Shown here piece by piece: positions 1 to 12,700 of a stretch of DNA of 64,000 bases; position 1 is the first letter of the stretch, and every line of letters starts with the position of its first letter. The stretch comes from Meghimatium bilineatum. Taxonomy: Eukaryota; Mollusca; Gastropoda; Stylommatophora; Philomycidae. The translations under genes were made by a program, and so were the position numbers. The notes beneath the pieces are model-generated. The model ran no database searches and was not told the DNA's origin. It saw nothing but the letters and a program-made list of their open reading frames with translations. The stretch lies in the NCBI GenBank assembly GCA_034231615.1, contig CM067299.1:10622122-10686121 (forward strand), given 5' to 3'.

Positions 1-324
1 TCATTAGATTTTTGAGCTAAGTGACCAGAGCTCAAGGAGTTAACATTTACCAATATATTTCGATCACTCATTATCTAGTATGAATGAAAGAGTAGCAGTT
101 ATTCATATGTTGTGTTACCTGATGGGGGTAAAGAATAGTATCTGAATATTCCCTCTAATGTGCGCAGGTCAGCAGCCACGCACATAATTAGAAGATACTG
201 CTCATGATAAGTAACACCTACGCACATGAAGTACGAGTGAATGAGCATTTTATTTTTGTTAGTAGAAACTTTCATGTGAAAATATTTACTGCTCAGACAT
301 CTTCATATTTGCTCACATAAGAAG
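1..324. other. No recognisable feature
   Basis: AT-rich; presumably an NFX1 intron, because the first visible exon starts at 912 with an acceptor. Confidence 0.6.
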
Positions 325-329
325 AAAAT

Positions 330-575
330 TAGAGGGAATATTTGTGACGCTGTTACCTGCCATGCATGTTGTAAAAGGTGACTAAGGAGGTTTGTGATGG
401 AGTTAGCTGTATCTTTCATTGAGAGTAAAAGTAACCCATCAGCCATACTAAAGTCAGATATTTCAGGCTGAAAGGTGCAGATATTGCAGTCGAGCTGTAA
501 ACCATGACACAACACATTTCATTCTTCTAATGACATCTTGCTAATTTGCAGGAGTTAAGAACAAACACAGAAGTA
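330..575 (+). repeat. SINE-like family A copy
   Basis: It shares a head (tgtaaaaggtgactaagg), a middle (aaaggtgcagatattgca, accatgacacaac) and a tail (caggagtt...acaaacacagaag) with copies at 24645-24885, 27085-27345 and 62208-62408 on plus and 23955-24115, 28000-28245 and 46868-47100 on minus. Confidence 0.75.
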
Positions 576-734
576 GAAAGGGCAGCAGTAAAATAAAAAA
601 CGTTTTGTTTGACATGTCTAACTTCTTTTATATGGTTTTTTTTTACAAATAAGGGAATAAACAGCAGTCATGTTTAATTGCAATAATTTTATTTTGGAAT
701 TTTTGATTGACATATTAGAATTGTATCATTTCTT

Positions 735-850
735 AATGTTTTTTTCCATGCCATCTCCAGCACTTCTAATTCTTCCTTTGTAATATTTTCTGGTCCAGGA
801 GATTTATTGTATTTCAAGTGTTGTATAGCTTCTTCTACCTGTGCAGCTAA
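735..850 (-). pseudogene. Reverse-transcriptase fragment of a non-LTR retrotransposon
   Basis: The minus strand reads VEEAIQHLKYNKSPGPENIT then KEELEVLEMAWKK, the N-terminal reverse-transcriptase signature (A-x-x-x-LK-x-x-KSPG-x-D). No start, no flanking ORF: a relic next to the first visible NFX1 exon. Confidence 0.75.
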
Positions 851-911
851 TATATGTATGTATAGTGTTATACATTGCTAGTTTATTTTTTTCTGTTTAC
901 TTGTCAATTAG

Positions 912-1120
912 AACACTGTTGTGTGGTAATCATGTTTGCGAGGAGATTTGTCACCCTGAAGAGTGTCCTACCTGTCCACTAATGCCTGGACATCTACAGA
1001 CCTGCTGCTGCGGCCAGACACAGCTCATACAACTGGAGCACCCTGAAAGACATTCTTGCCTGGATGTAGTGCCCACGTGTCAAAAGATTTGCAACAAACC
1101 CATGCCTTGTGGATCACCAT
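912..1120 (+). CDS. NFX1: NFX1 exon a (first exon visible)
   Basis: The acceptor is ...caattag before 912 and the donor is gtaggt at 1121. The exon enters at codon position 3 and leaves one base. It encodes an NF-X1 finger ([18 protein letters not shown]) followed by [16 protein letters not shown] and a cysteine-rich stretch ending KPMPCGSP, which tracks vertebrate NFX1 residue by residue. The preceding exon is not in the window. Confidence 0.95.
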
Positions 1121-4100
1121 GTAGGTTACTATAGGTTGTAATCAAATGTGTCTTGACCACACATCTCACCATGTTTGACCACACATCTCACCATATTTGA
1201 CCACACATCTCACCATGTTTGACCATACATCTCACCATATCTATTTGACCACACATCTTGATTCTTGATTAGAAAACTGGCCTCACAGCACGTGGGGCAT
1301 ATCCATAAGTGCTCTGCCCTCTGTTCCAGCAGCCATTCGACTCGATGGTGTTTGGAATCGATGGTGTCCAATGCCGCCGAAACAGACGCCGACAACAGGG
1401 CACAACTCTGGCCCCTGTGACAGTTTTCTTTGTTGTTCCGCCCACCCAACCTGTGCCCGTAACTAGTTCAAGCACAACGTCGGCATGTCAGAACAACATG
1501 GTAACTGTTATCGAAGGTTACGACTACGGGATTGTATAGATGACGTGCCATGAAGCTTCTGTAAAGAAGATAACCTCAATATAAAGGCATGTCATCTACT
1601 ATGGTTTTCTGTTGCATGGTTGGTTTGTCTAGTGAGCCATTGGTGAGACCCACAGACACAACTGCATGCGCAAAAAAGACCACACATCTCATCACATCTA
1701 CTTGACCACACATCTCACCATGTTTGACCACACATCTCACCCTATTTAACCACACATCTCACCTGGTTTCTAATAAAGAACCAAGACATGTCTACACATC
1801 TCATCACTCATTAGATATCTTGTATTTAACACACACACACAATAGACCACAAGTGCCCCATCATATAATGATGACATGTCTGATAATTCAGAGACTGGTT
1901 AAAAAATAAATAAGCATAATTTATTTGTTGGTAACACATCTAGGGTAAGATTGGCGATGTTACTTTGTACCTTGCTGGGCCATATATGAATATTGCCATT
2001 GTTATAGAATCTCTCAGCAACTGACAGACAACCATGATAGACCCAAATGTGAAAAGTGATCAACTTGTTTGTGTTTTGTGCCCAAAATTACTGAACAGGT
2101 TGAATGAAAATTCAAGTTTGTCATAAATTTAGTGATGCCCAAGGCTAGAAAAGATTTTTAAAATGGTTGTGTTCATGAAACTACTGGTGCTGCACAGATT
2201 AAAATGATACCATTATCTTAAATTTTCAAATGAAATGCTTTGAGCTTCACAGTGCTGCATCTTTTTCTAGTTAGAGAGTTGCAGGGAAGCTGCATATGGC
2301 TTGTATTTACCACCCAGTAAATAACTGGAAATGAAAAAACAATAAGAAAATATATCAAACTCATCAAGTGTTATATATTATCATTTTTAGTTTACTAAAC
2401 AACTGATTAACATTCACCTAGCTGGTCGCGCAAGCGAGTGGTTAATTTTTTTTTTGCTCGCATAATTACATGTCTCTTTTAAATGAGTATTTAATCATAC
2501 AAAGGTAAATTTCCTGTTACCAGTACTTCGCGTGACTTCTGGTGGGAAAACGACACTTCCGCCAAATCCAAACTGTGTTCACGAATGGCAGTGGACAAAA
2601 TAATAGCAAAATCGAGAAATACTCAGTTCATAATCCATCAGTGGGTTACAATTGTTGTCAATATGTAAACTTGATGTAAAATCATTATGGATTTTATTTT
2701 GATAGTAAGGAATTTTTGGGAATAATGTTATTACCATGAAGATATAGTAACAAGTTGATTTTGAAATATGACACTGAACATTAATGGGAACAAAGTTGTG
2801 ACGGTTATTTATTGACATTAGGTTTTCGATTCTAGAACCATTTTTGAACAAGGTAAGTTTTTACATGTTTTATTTATTTATTCCTCTCATATGACACTTA
2901 CACACACAAAAATTAGACACTTATTTGAAATATGCAATTCCTTATTCAAATGCGCAAACTTTATTCTCACATCTCTAATAACCAAAAAGTTATTTTCAAA
3001 ACACCAACCAAAAATTATGGAAATTTAAAAAAAAGAACCCTGTGGCAGGGGAACAATTGTGTACAATTGTGTAATTTTAAACCAGCTTGCTAAAGGTTAA
3101 CTCAAATTTAGTTTTTGTGTTAACATATAAACCAGAAACAGAAGGGCTTAAATTAATTAGAAAATAAATGTCTTAGAAAATTTAATTATTGATTGAGAAT
3201 TAAGTTAAACAAGAAAACGCCAACTATCAATATGTTTCTACAACAATAGAAGAAAATTAGTGGACTTAATTGGATATGTACTTAGAATGATTGATAATAA
3301 ACTGCCACTAAAAGCATTAAAATGGGTACCAGATGACAAAGAACAAGAGAATGACACTTTATAGAACAACGATCAAAGAGGGTATTCTATGGTCTCAAGA
3401 ACATACAAAGCACAGCAACAACACATTGTTCGATCTTGGTAATACTAGCTTGTGCCTTCTGCACCATATTTTGTGCTGTAGGAATATAGATATATCAATG
3501 GGTAAACGTTTTTTTGTTTTTGTCACCAGGAATTACGAGCATTACAGGTCATGTATCCTTTTATGCAATCAGGTTTCTCTAGACCTTTACTTCATACCCA
3601 TAAGGCCCTAACCTATCAGCAGCGTACAATGGGGAGGTTTCTCTAGACCGTTACTTCATACCCAGATGGCCCCCAACTCTCAGAAGCGTACAATGGGGAG
3701 GTTTCTCCACAGCTTTACTTCATACCCATAAGACCCCCAACTCTCAGTGGTGTAGAATGATTTGAGAAGTGCCCTCCTTCTCAGAAGAGTAAATACACAA
3801 TTGTATAGATGACATGCTGTATGGTTTTCATAAAACAAAAACATTACTAAAAAATACATGTCATATGCTAGAGGTTTACTGTTGTATAGTCATTTGGTCT
3901 GATGGACCATTGATGGGATCTTCTGACTATGGTCTCTTAAGGAGAAAAAAAAATCCAACCTGGGTATGTCATGGTGGCTGCTATGACAAAACCGTCATTG
4001 TTTTCACCGCTTATAGAGCCATACCTGTACTTATTAACAGGATAACATTCAATAACAACATTTATTTTGTTAATAAAATTATTTTGAGAGTGCATAGTTG

Positions 4101-6667
4101 AAAACACTAACATGTTATTTTCTCATGGCAAGATGCTGCCACAGTATGGACAGACATTTTAGGTTGTCTCTTTCTGATTTTTCATGTGAGTTTAGCTTGA
4201 GTTTTACTTATATTTTCAATGACATGTCTGGTATTTTAAAAATTTGTTTTGTAATTATTCTCACTAGCTTCAAAGATTTCTGAAATTTGAGTATATATTT
4301 CAATGTCTTCCTATTTTTTTTTGCTTAGCTGAGCCTCATCTTTGTGAAAAAATGTGTCATGCCGGAGACTGTGGTCCATGTAGCAAGGAGACCAGTCTGA
4401 AATGTCTCTGTGAAGCCACAGAGAAAAAGATGGCGTGTGAAATGGCAGTAACATATAATGGTAAATTTAATATGTTTGATAGTAATTGTAAGTTTAGTAC
4501 GAGTTGTCAGGCTCTATACCAGAAAGAAGTCAGGCTCTGTGCCATAAAGTTGTCGGGCTCTGTGCCAGAAGACACAGAACACGTCTCAGTGGGCCAAAAT
4601 AACAGGTTAAATTTTGTGTCTCGACCATTTTGAAATTAATGGCAACATACTTAACATAAAATATTGCCCAGAAAATCACTATTGTCTTTCCCCAGGTGAA
4701 TGATGGTTGATAGTGTCCACACTTGTCATTAAGTGTAGAGGTAGAAGCCTCAGTTGTTGATTCAAGGCTAGATGTGTCACCTTGGTTGCATGAAGTCCAT
4801 GTTTGGTCAAGGTTATCTGGATTTTTTCTATCCCCAGTTTTCTTATTTTACCTTTGGTTTTTTTGTCAGGATACTGTATACTAGAAAATCACTACAGCCA
4901 AAAAACTATAGAACCACAATATTTACCCAGTTTTCGTTTTTCATTAATTTCAGGATGTCCTTATTACTGGTCATTTTGATACATATTATCCCGATAATTC
5001 TTCTGTAATAATTTGTTAAAAAAATGCTTTTTTATTTTTCACTGCATTGGTGATTGTCCAAGATGCACTCCCATATCCAGAATATGATACACTACAGAGA
5101 GTAATGATAAATTTAGCATATGGTGGCATTAACATATTATAGTTATGAGTGTTGTCAGTTGTGCTTGAGTTGAGAATAATTTTAAGATAGCATTCAGGTA
5201 TATTTACTTTCTAGCTTCTCATCTGGCTCTGCAAAGGTGAGGTTTAGAGTACATCTGTGACACCAAGATGCCATGTTCAAATCCCATTATTTATATTTTT
5301 GTACTGTGTAAGACAGTAGTAAGTTCATTGTTTGATGACAATAATCGTAAGTTTTGTATGTGGTAGTAATATTATGTTGGTGTGAGGTGATAATAAGTAG
5401 ATTAATACCAAGTGAAAATTGTGATAATAAGTAGATTAATCCAAAGTGCAAATTACAAGGTATTTAGTTGAAAGTTGACATTTAGTTATGCTTTTAAAAT
5501 GTAAGTTGGTTTGGCTGAAGCATAAATTTAGTTTAAGATCTTCTTGTTCACATTCTTTTTTATAGTCCTGGTGCATGATATCATGGTTGCTGGTGCACCT
5601 TTCAGTTTGGTATCTCTTAACTTCACCACCAGTGATTGCATGGGCAGGACTGTGGTTCTGATGTCTGGGATGGCCAGACGAATCTTAGTTTCCATTGGCT
5701 GGACTAAACCCCGTCTCCACTCAAGGAGTTGCCTCAATATGGTACATTCCTGCTCACATTGCAAAAAGCTTTTCAGTCCAGATTGAACTCATATCTTCAG
5801 CAAATCTGAGGACTCACAAATACCAAACCTAATTTGGCTACTTCAATGCCATACTCATCTTTCGCTTGTGAAGGAGGAACATCACCATCACAGTATATTC
5901 ATTCTCGAGAGCTCAAATCACAAGAAAAATCCTGCTGGTTGTTTGAGAGTAACAGAGACAATAAACATAATAAAAACAGTTGTTACATGTGGGTGTTAGC
6001 ATTATGTTGTTTTTTTATTTGGTCGTTTCTGATGCAGTGAGATGGTTTGATCTTCTTCTCATTCGGAGTTTGACATGTCTACACAGCAAGTAAATTTTGT
6101 CGTGCAGACATGTCAACTATTCGGTTTGCATGATACCATGGTTGCTGGTGCTCCTCTCGGCCTGGAATCTCTGACTTCAGCACCTGTGCTTGCTTGGGCA
6201 GGATTGTGACCCTGCTCGATATTGGGTTGGCCCGACCAATCTTAGTTTCCAGCCTCTGTTGGCTGGACTAAGCCCCATCTCCATGTCTAGGAGTTGGCCT
6301 CGATGGGGAGATGGTTTGATGAGAACCATCTTTGTGCTTTTCTAATTTCAATAATTTTGTGTTTGTTTCCTGTAATGTGTTAAGATCCCTATTGAACAGT
6401 AATGTCGAAAAAAATCCTCGTCCCTTTATTATTTCTTTTTTTTATTTGATAGTTAGATCATATAGTCACATTATTACATGAACTTAGTATTTATAGCATT
6501 GTGAAGGGTAATTTTTTGTTTTGAAACAGAACACAATCCATTCAAATGTCAGCGAAGGTGTGGCAAAAAGAAAACCTGTGGCAGACACAAATGTTCCGAC
6601 AGCTGTTGTGTAGTAAGTACTTAGGTTGTGTGATGTTTATATATATGGTGTTGTGAGTACATATGTG

Positions 6668-6710
<43 letters not shown>

Positions 6711-9700
6711 GTGTTGTCAGTGCATGTAGTCTGGGGTGAGTACTTGTAATGTGCGGTGAGTACCGTTAAATTCCGTGTATAACCCGAGAATTTTTGGACA
6801 ATAAACAGAGATGACTTCATACTCTTCGTCTTATAATCGAGTAACATCAAATTAAAAAAAAAAATTACGTCCAAATCACAGTAAAAAAGGAGAAAAACAC
6901 TTTAAAAAAAATGCCAGTGACAACTCACATGTCCCGATATATTAAGCCAGGATAAAATGACTAAGGCTCTCCAACAATCTAGAGCGTACTACCATACTGC
7001 TAAGCCTCTAATTACATTAATTTCTATATATCATACAATATTTCCTTCGAAACCTCCGATATTTCTTGATAAAACTCACTTACTAGGTCTATATCGTTAT
7101 TTCCGACATGCCATGCCCGCCATTTTTACTGAGCTTAATTTCCCCGGAAATGCTATTTTTAGCAATGGGTATTACCGTTTTTTATATATTGACCAAAATA
7201 TGGTAATGGTCTGTGAAAAAACGAAATATGGTAGCCTAAGCTGATCTACCAGTAACACATGTTTATCATCAAGGCCCAGTCTTGTTTGTGTAGGGAAACA
7301 CAGACTACCAGTAGTCTAAACACTGTCACACACTTTCATTTTGGGTAAAGCAAATGTTACAACAGTTACTGACCGTCTACTAGGCTATAAGACCTGTGTA
7401 CAGAAAATGTAAAAACACATCAAAGGCAGATTTTGAGTATTTCCGTGCATGTGCTGATCGGCCTTGCCAATTTTTAACATGCGACTCCAAGTATATAAAT
7501 AGGGACCAAGACAATAATCAGAAACATAAAGAATGAAGTCCTAATTAATTCTGTACAGAGGTCTTTTCTACATTAAACGGTCTTGCACAAACACGGTCTT
7601 GCACAAACATGTAACTGACATCCAAAACTTTGCTACTTAGGCAGTGTTGGGGTGATGGCGGAGAGAAATAAATAGTGAAACTCATCTGAGCTGTGCCTCA
7701 TGTTTATATTACTGTATAAGGTAAACATACAGGTCACACAAAGTTCAAACTCGTTGTTAAGTTCAAACTGTTGATTCTGTATCTTTTAAAAACAAAGCCG
7801 GGGAATGACTGTCTGCAATATTTCAAATACTGGTAGTTACATACTGGTACTCTGTATATTCTGTTAATTAGTCCAGCCCACTGAGGCTGCAGATGAACTA
7901 CTGGCCCTACCCATTTCAATCGGCTCAACCAATCCACGTTTCCCTCACATTATGTGATGCCATTCAGATAAGTGACTAAAATGTAATCTTTCTTTATAGA
8001 AGATTTGAAACGGGTTCCAAATCACAACACATCATAGGCATTTTGTAGTAAAATTGCACCGTAATTGATTCCCTCCCCCAACCACTGTACATGTAGTGGA
8101 AGAAGAGATCAATTTCACAATCCTCTGTTATGTTTATTTTATTACTGTATTCTCCCCACATGGTAAACATAACCAGGAACAAAGTTCAAACTCTTCCGTA
8201 TCTTATAAAAACAAACGTGATCTTGCTGTCTTGCCTTTCATCATTTCCCACTTAAACGTCACTGTCAGAAGCCAGTGACATAATAGTTACATAGTAATTA
8301 CTATTCACTAGCGCTGTTCCGCGTCATAACGTCCAGACACCCAACACAGACAATTCATTCAGGAAAAACTTTGTTCCCCAAAGTCTTGCCACCTCATAAA
8401 CCGTCTATAGTCATGGATAGGGAAGTCAGCCTACATGGGTATTCATTATTTTCGGATATATTGATCCAGAATACAGTAGCCACCGGGGTTTCATTCCTTG
8501 ATTCATTCAAGTTACGTGAGTGAAGCAAATGAAAGGAATGCTATTTTCTTAGAGTTGCAAAAGTTTGTGTTAATTTCCATTTAGCATGTCCGTTCTTTCT
8601 TATGATGATGAAGTTCATTATTGCCGGCTTTGTTAAGTTGGGGATGTCGGTCTATAGTCGGACTTTCGACTTTCTCCACTTTTGGGAAGGGATAGTTAGG
8701 TTATCGGCCTACAATCGGATGGGTTTATATTCAGAATTTAACGGTACATGTAATGTGCGGTGAATACTTATAGTGTGATTGTAAATGAATACATTTCCTT
8801 TTACTTTTGATGTACTTATGATATGCTTTTTGATGTACTTATGATATGCTTTTTGATGTACTTATGATCTGCTTTTTGATGTACTTATGATATGCTTTTT
8901 GATGTACTTATATGCTTTTTGATGTACTTATAATATGCTTTTTGATGTACTTATGATATGCTTTTTGATGTACTTATGATATGCTTTTTGATGTACTTAT
9001 GATATGCTTTTTGATGTACTTATGATATGCTTTTTGATGTACTTATGATCTACTTTTGATGTACTTATCTGTTTTTTGATGTACTTATGATCTGCTTTTT
9101 GATGTACTTATGATCTGCTTTTTTATGTACTTATGATCTGCTTTTTGATGTACTTATGATCTGCTTTTTGATGTAATTATGATCTGCTTTTTGATGTACT
9201 TATGATCTGCTTTTTGATGTACTTATCTGTTTTTTGATGTACTTATGATCTGCTTTTTTATGTACTTATGATCTGCTTTTTGATGTACTTATGATCTGCT
9301 TTTTGATGTACTTATGATCTGCATTTTGATGTACTTATGATATTCTTGTCTACAAAATATTCAAAAAATTGTAGAAACTTTAGCAATATTGAACACAATT
9401 TTGTCTGTTTGACAGAAAGACATTCACATTTGTGAGATAGTCTGTGGTCAGAAGCTGTCTTGTGGTGTTCACAAGTGTGAGGAGCTGTGTCACAGGGGAA
9501 ACTGCAAGCGATGTTTACAGGCCAGTAAGTGATTGACAAACATGTTGATGTTCTCATGTACGTCCATCTATAGGGTGTATGATAATGTGTATATAAGAAG
9601 GGTATGAATAATAAATAAGGGAACCTAGAGAAATTATGATGAATTGTTGGTGGTTGGTGACAAATGAATATACAGTATTTAAGTTTGTGTGCAATTTTCG

Positions 9701-12700
9701 TATTTCTATCAAACTTGATACGCATGCGGTTGTGTCTTTGGGTCTCACCAATGGCCCACTAGATAAACCACCCATGCAACAGAAAACTTTAGTAGATGAC
9801 ATGTCGTTATATTGAGGCTCTCTTATGGAAGTTTTGTAACATGTCATCAATGCAATGATAGACCCCCTCCGAGTAGAAGGCTCCTTCAATAGATTGCACT
9901 AAGCCGAAAGCTGAAGTCTCCAGTGTATGAAAGAAAGCTCAGAAAAACCACCCCACTGCACATAAGGAAGTAAAAACTAATTGGTAGCAATTCCTGGGGT
10001 TCTCAATCAATAAAATCAAACACCTTGAAGTTTTGTACTGAAAAGTCCTATGAAGTAAATTTTTGAAGCTGCCATGTTTGTTTTGGACATGTTTGTTTCT
10101 GTTTGTCAACTTTAATGTGTGTTGTTTGGTCTATGCTTGTGATTTATTGAACAAGCAACATACCTGTAACTTGTGTGTATGTGTTTTGTATTTATTTTCT
10201 AAGGACGTGTTGAATAAATGTGTTTATAATACTTGATGTCTATGCCATTATGTCAGACAAGTTAGTTGACATTTTAAAGTATACAGTAAGGTAGGTTGAA
10301 AAGACGTAAAGAATTGAACTAATTGTACTTGAGATATATGACCAATGTTTTATGCTGTGCTCATGAGTGCCACACACAAAATATTAACACTCTGCACTCA
10401 TAATCTCTAGAACCAAGGATTTTTAAAATTCCTGAAATAGTGTATTAAGAGAAATTTTGTATTAGTCAAATAACGGTCTAATTCACACATACAAGTACAA
10501 ATGTAAAGGTAATGTAGTACATTACATTTTGTTCCATCAGTAAGTTAAAGAGAGCAAGTTTGCATTTGTGACTATGTAGATATGGATTTTTACAAGTCCA
10601 TGAGTTAAGCTTTGAACTTGCGACCAACATGTAACTAGTTCTTTCGTATGGATGGCTTACCACGTCAGAAATATGTTTCAGATGGCCACCATTCAATGGA
10701 AGTGGAATAGGCACTGAATTTATTGGTTAGCATTGCAGATACCAGATGTGTCAGGCCACATTTTCTGTTCTCTGTGCTACATCCAGGTGGAAATCTAGTC
10801 GGACAAGTGTCCTGATCTGGTGGGAGTAAGACAAATCATTGTTGATCAATAACATTTTAAGAATGGACTAAAAGTGATCAAATGACAATATAATCAGAAC
10901 TAGTTGGCTACAAGATCAATAATATGTACTTACTGCAGCAAAACTGAAATCCAAAAGGCCAAGCTTGGAACAGGGTAATGAAGTTTTGTTAATCACTGGA
11001 AATAGATGACAAATATAAATTGATGTTTCGACCAGAAAGCAGGTCTTTATTGAGACTACATACACAACAAAAAAACGATGAGTAAGAACGGCACTCCCCT
11101 TTCCAAGCTTTTCTAGCTGGCTAGAGTCAAGGAGGTGAGAAATCTGACAAAATGAAATATGAGAGAAAAGAGAGAGGGTAAGCAGCTCATTTCTATCTAT
11201 TTTATATTATTCTATCACACATTTATTTCTTACTGAGCCCATGAAAATTATAACGAACTAGCATATTATATTGAATTTAATCAAGTGTTTTGTTCTTTTT
11301 AACCTTCTGCATTGTAAGGTTTTGAAGAGCTAACTTGTTACTGTGGGGCTGAAGTAATGGAACCCCCTGTACCGTGTGGCACACGGCCTCCAGAATGTCG
11401 TCTGCCTTGTAGTAGGCAACATGATTGTGATCATATGGGTATGATAATTTTTATTCGTAATTCGTGTGTCGTAATTTTTAAAACAATTGAATGTTTGATA
11501 TATGGGTATACAGGTGACCCATAGCATAGCATGTTGACAACATTATGGAATACCTGATCGTTAGATTCAATCATAGCAGGTTTATTGGTTTATGCAGAAG
11601 ATAACCCGATCGTTAGATTCAATCATAGCAGGTTTATTAGTTTATGCAGAAGATACCTGATTGTTAGTTTCAGTCATAGCAAGTTTATAGGTTTATGCAG
11701 AAGAATGACAAATGAGAGCCTCTGAACCAAAGCATTTATTATTTACCTTGCATATTTGGAGAACTGTCAAGGTTAGCTTGATGTACCAACCTTATAACAG
11801 CTGACTAAGAGCTGAAAATGATCTAGGGGTGTGTAGAAACATAATAAAATACCAGATAAGGATCCTCATACGCATGATTTCATATAAGCATGTTGTCTAA
11901 TATCAGAACAACTATGGAAATAAACCCACAGACATATATGTTGTCATGTATACTTGGAAATAAACCCACAGACATATATGTTGTCATGTATACTTGGAAA
12001 TAAACCCACAGACATATATGTTGTCATGTATACTTGGAAATAAAAGAAATACAGAGAATCACAAAACTTATATTTAAACGTTTTATATTTAAATATTGTA
12101 TTTCTCCATTTTTTTTACAAAAAGCTATGCCTTTTTGACTGCAGAACGCCCTGTAGATCTGCTTCATGCAGCATCTTCCCAGGTATATAGATTTATGTCC
12201 AAGATTTTTTGTGAGATCTTCAATGAGTTCTTGTAATGCTTCTTTGGTCACCTTGAGAACATATACCCTACTGTATCTCAACATAGAGATGACTGGTAAC
12301 ATGATAAGAATACAAGTATGTTAGACACAGTATGTGCTCATGCAACATTTTGTGCAACCATTACATTAACTACTTGCTATCTCATGCAACATTTTATGCA
12401 ACCACTACATTAACTACTTGCTATTTTATGCAACCACTACATTAACTACTTGCTATCTCATGCAACATTTTATGCAACCACTACATTAACTACTTGCTAT
12501 TTTATGCAACCACTACATTAACTACTTGCTATCTCATGCAACATTTTATGCAACCACTACATTAACTACTTGCTATCTCATGCAACATTTTATGCAACCA
12601 CTACATTAACTACTTGCTATTTTATGCAACCACTACATTAACTACTTGCTATCTCATGCAACATTTTGTGCAACCACTACATTAACTACTTGCTATCTCA

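Noticed and set aside
4448..4453. Alternative donor (gtaaca) for NFX1 exon b
   Set aside because: Leaves phase 0, which does not fit the two leading bases of exon 6530-6612; the donor at 4461 fits.
6957..7244. 95-codon plus ORF as a possible transposase in the 1,982-bp element
   Set aside because: No helix-turn-helix, DDE or other recognisable pattern; too short.
9312..9725. 137-codon minus-strand ORF across NFX1 exon d
   Set aside because: Antisense shadow of the exon and the adjacent array; no domain resemblance.
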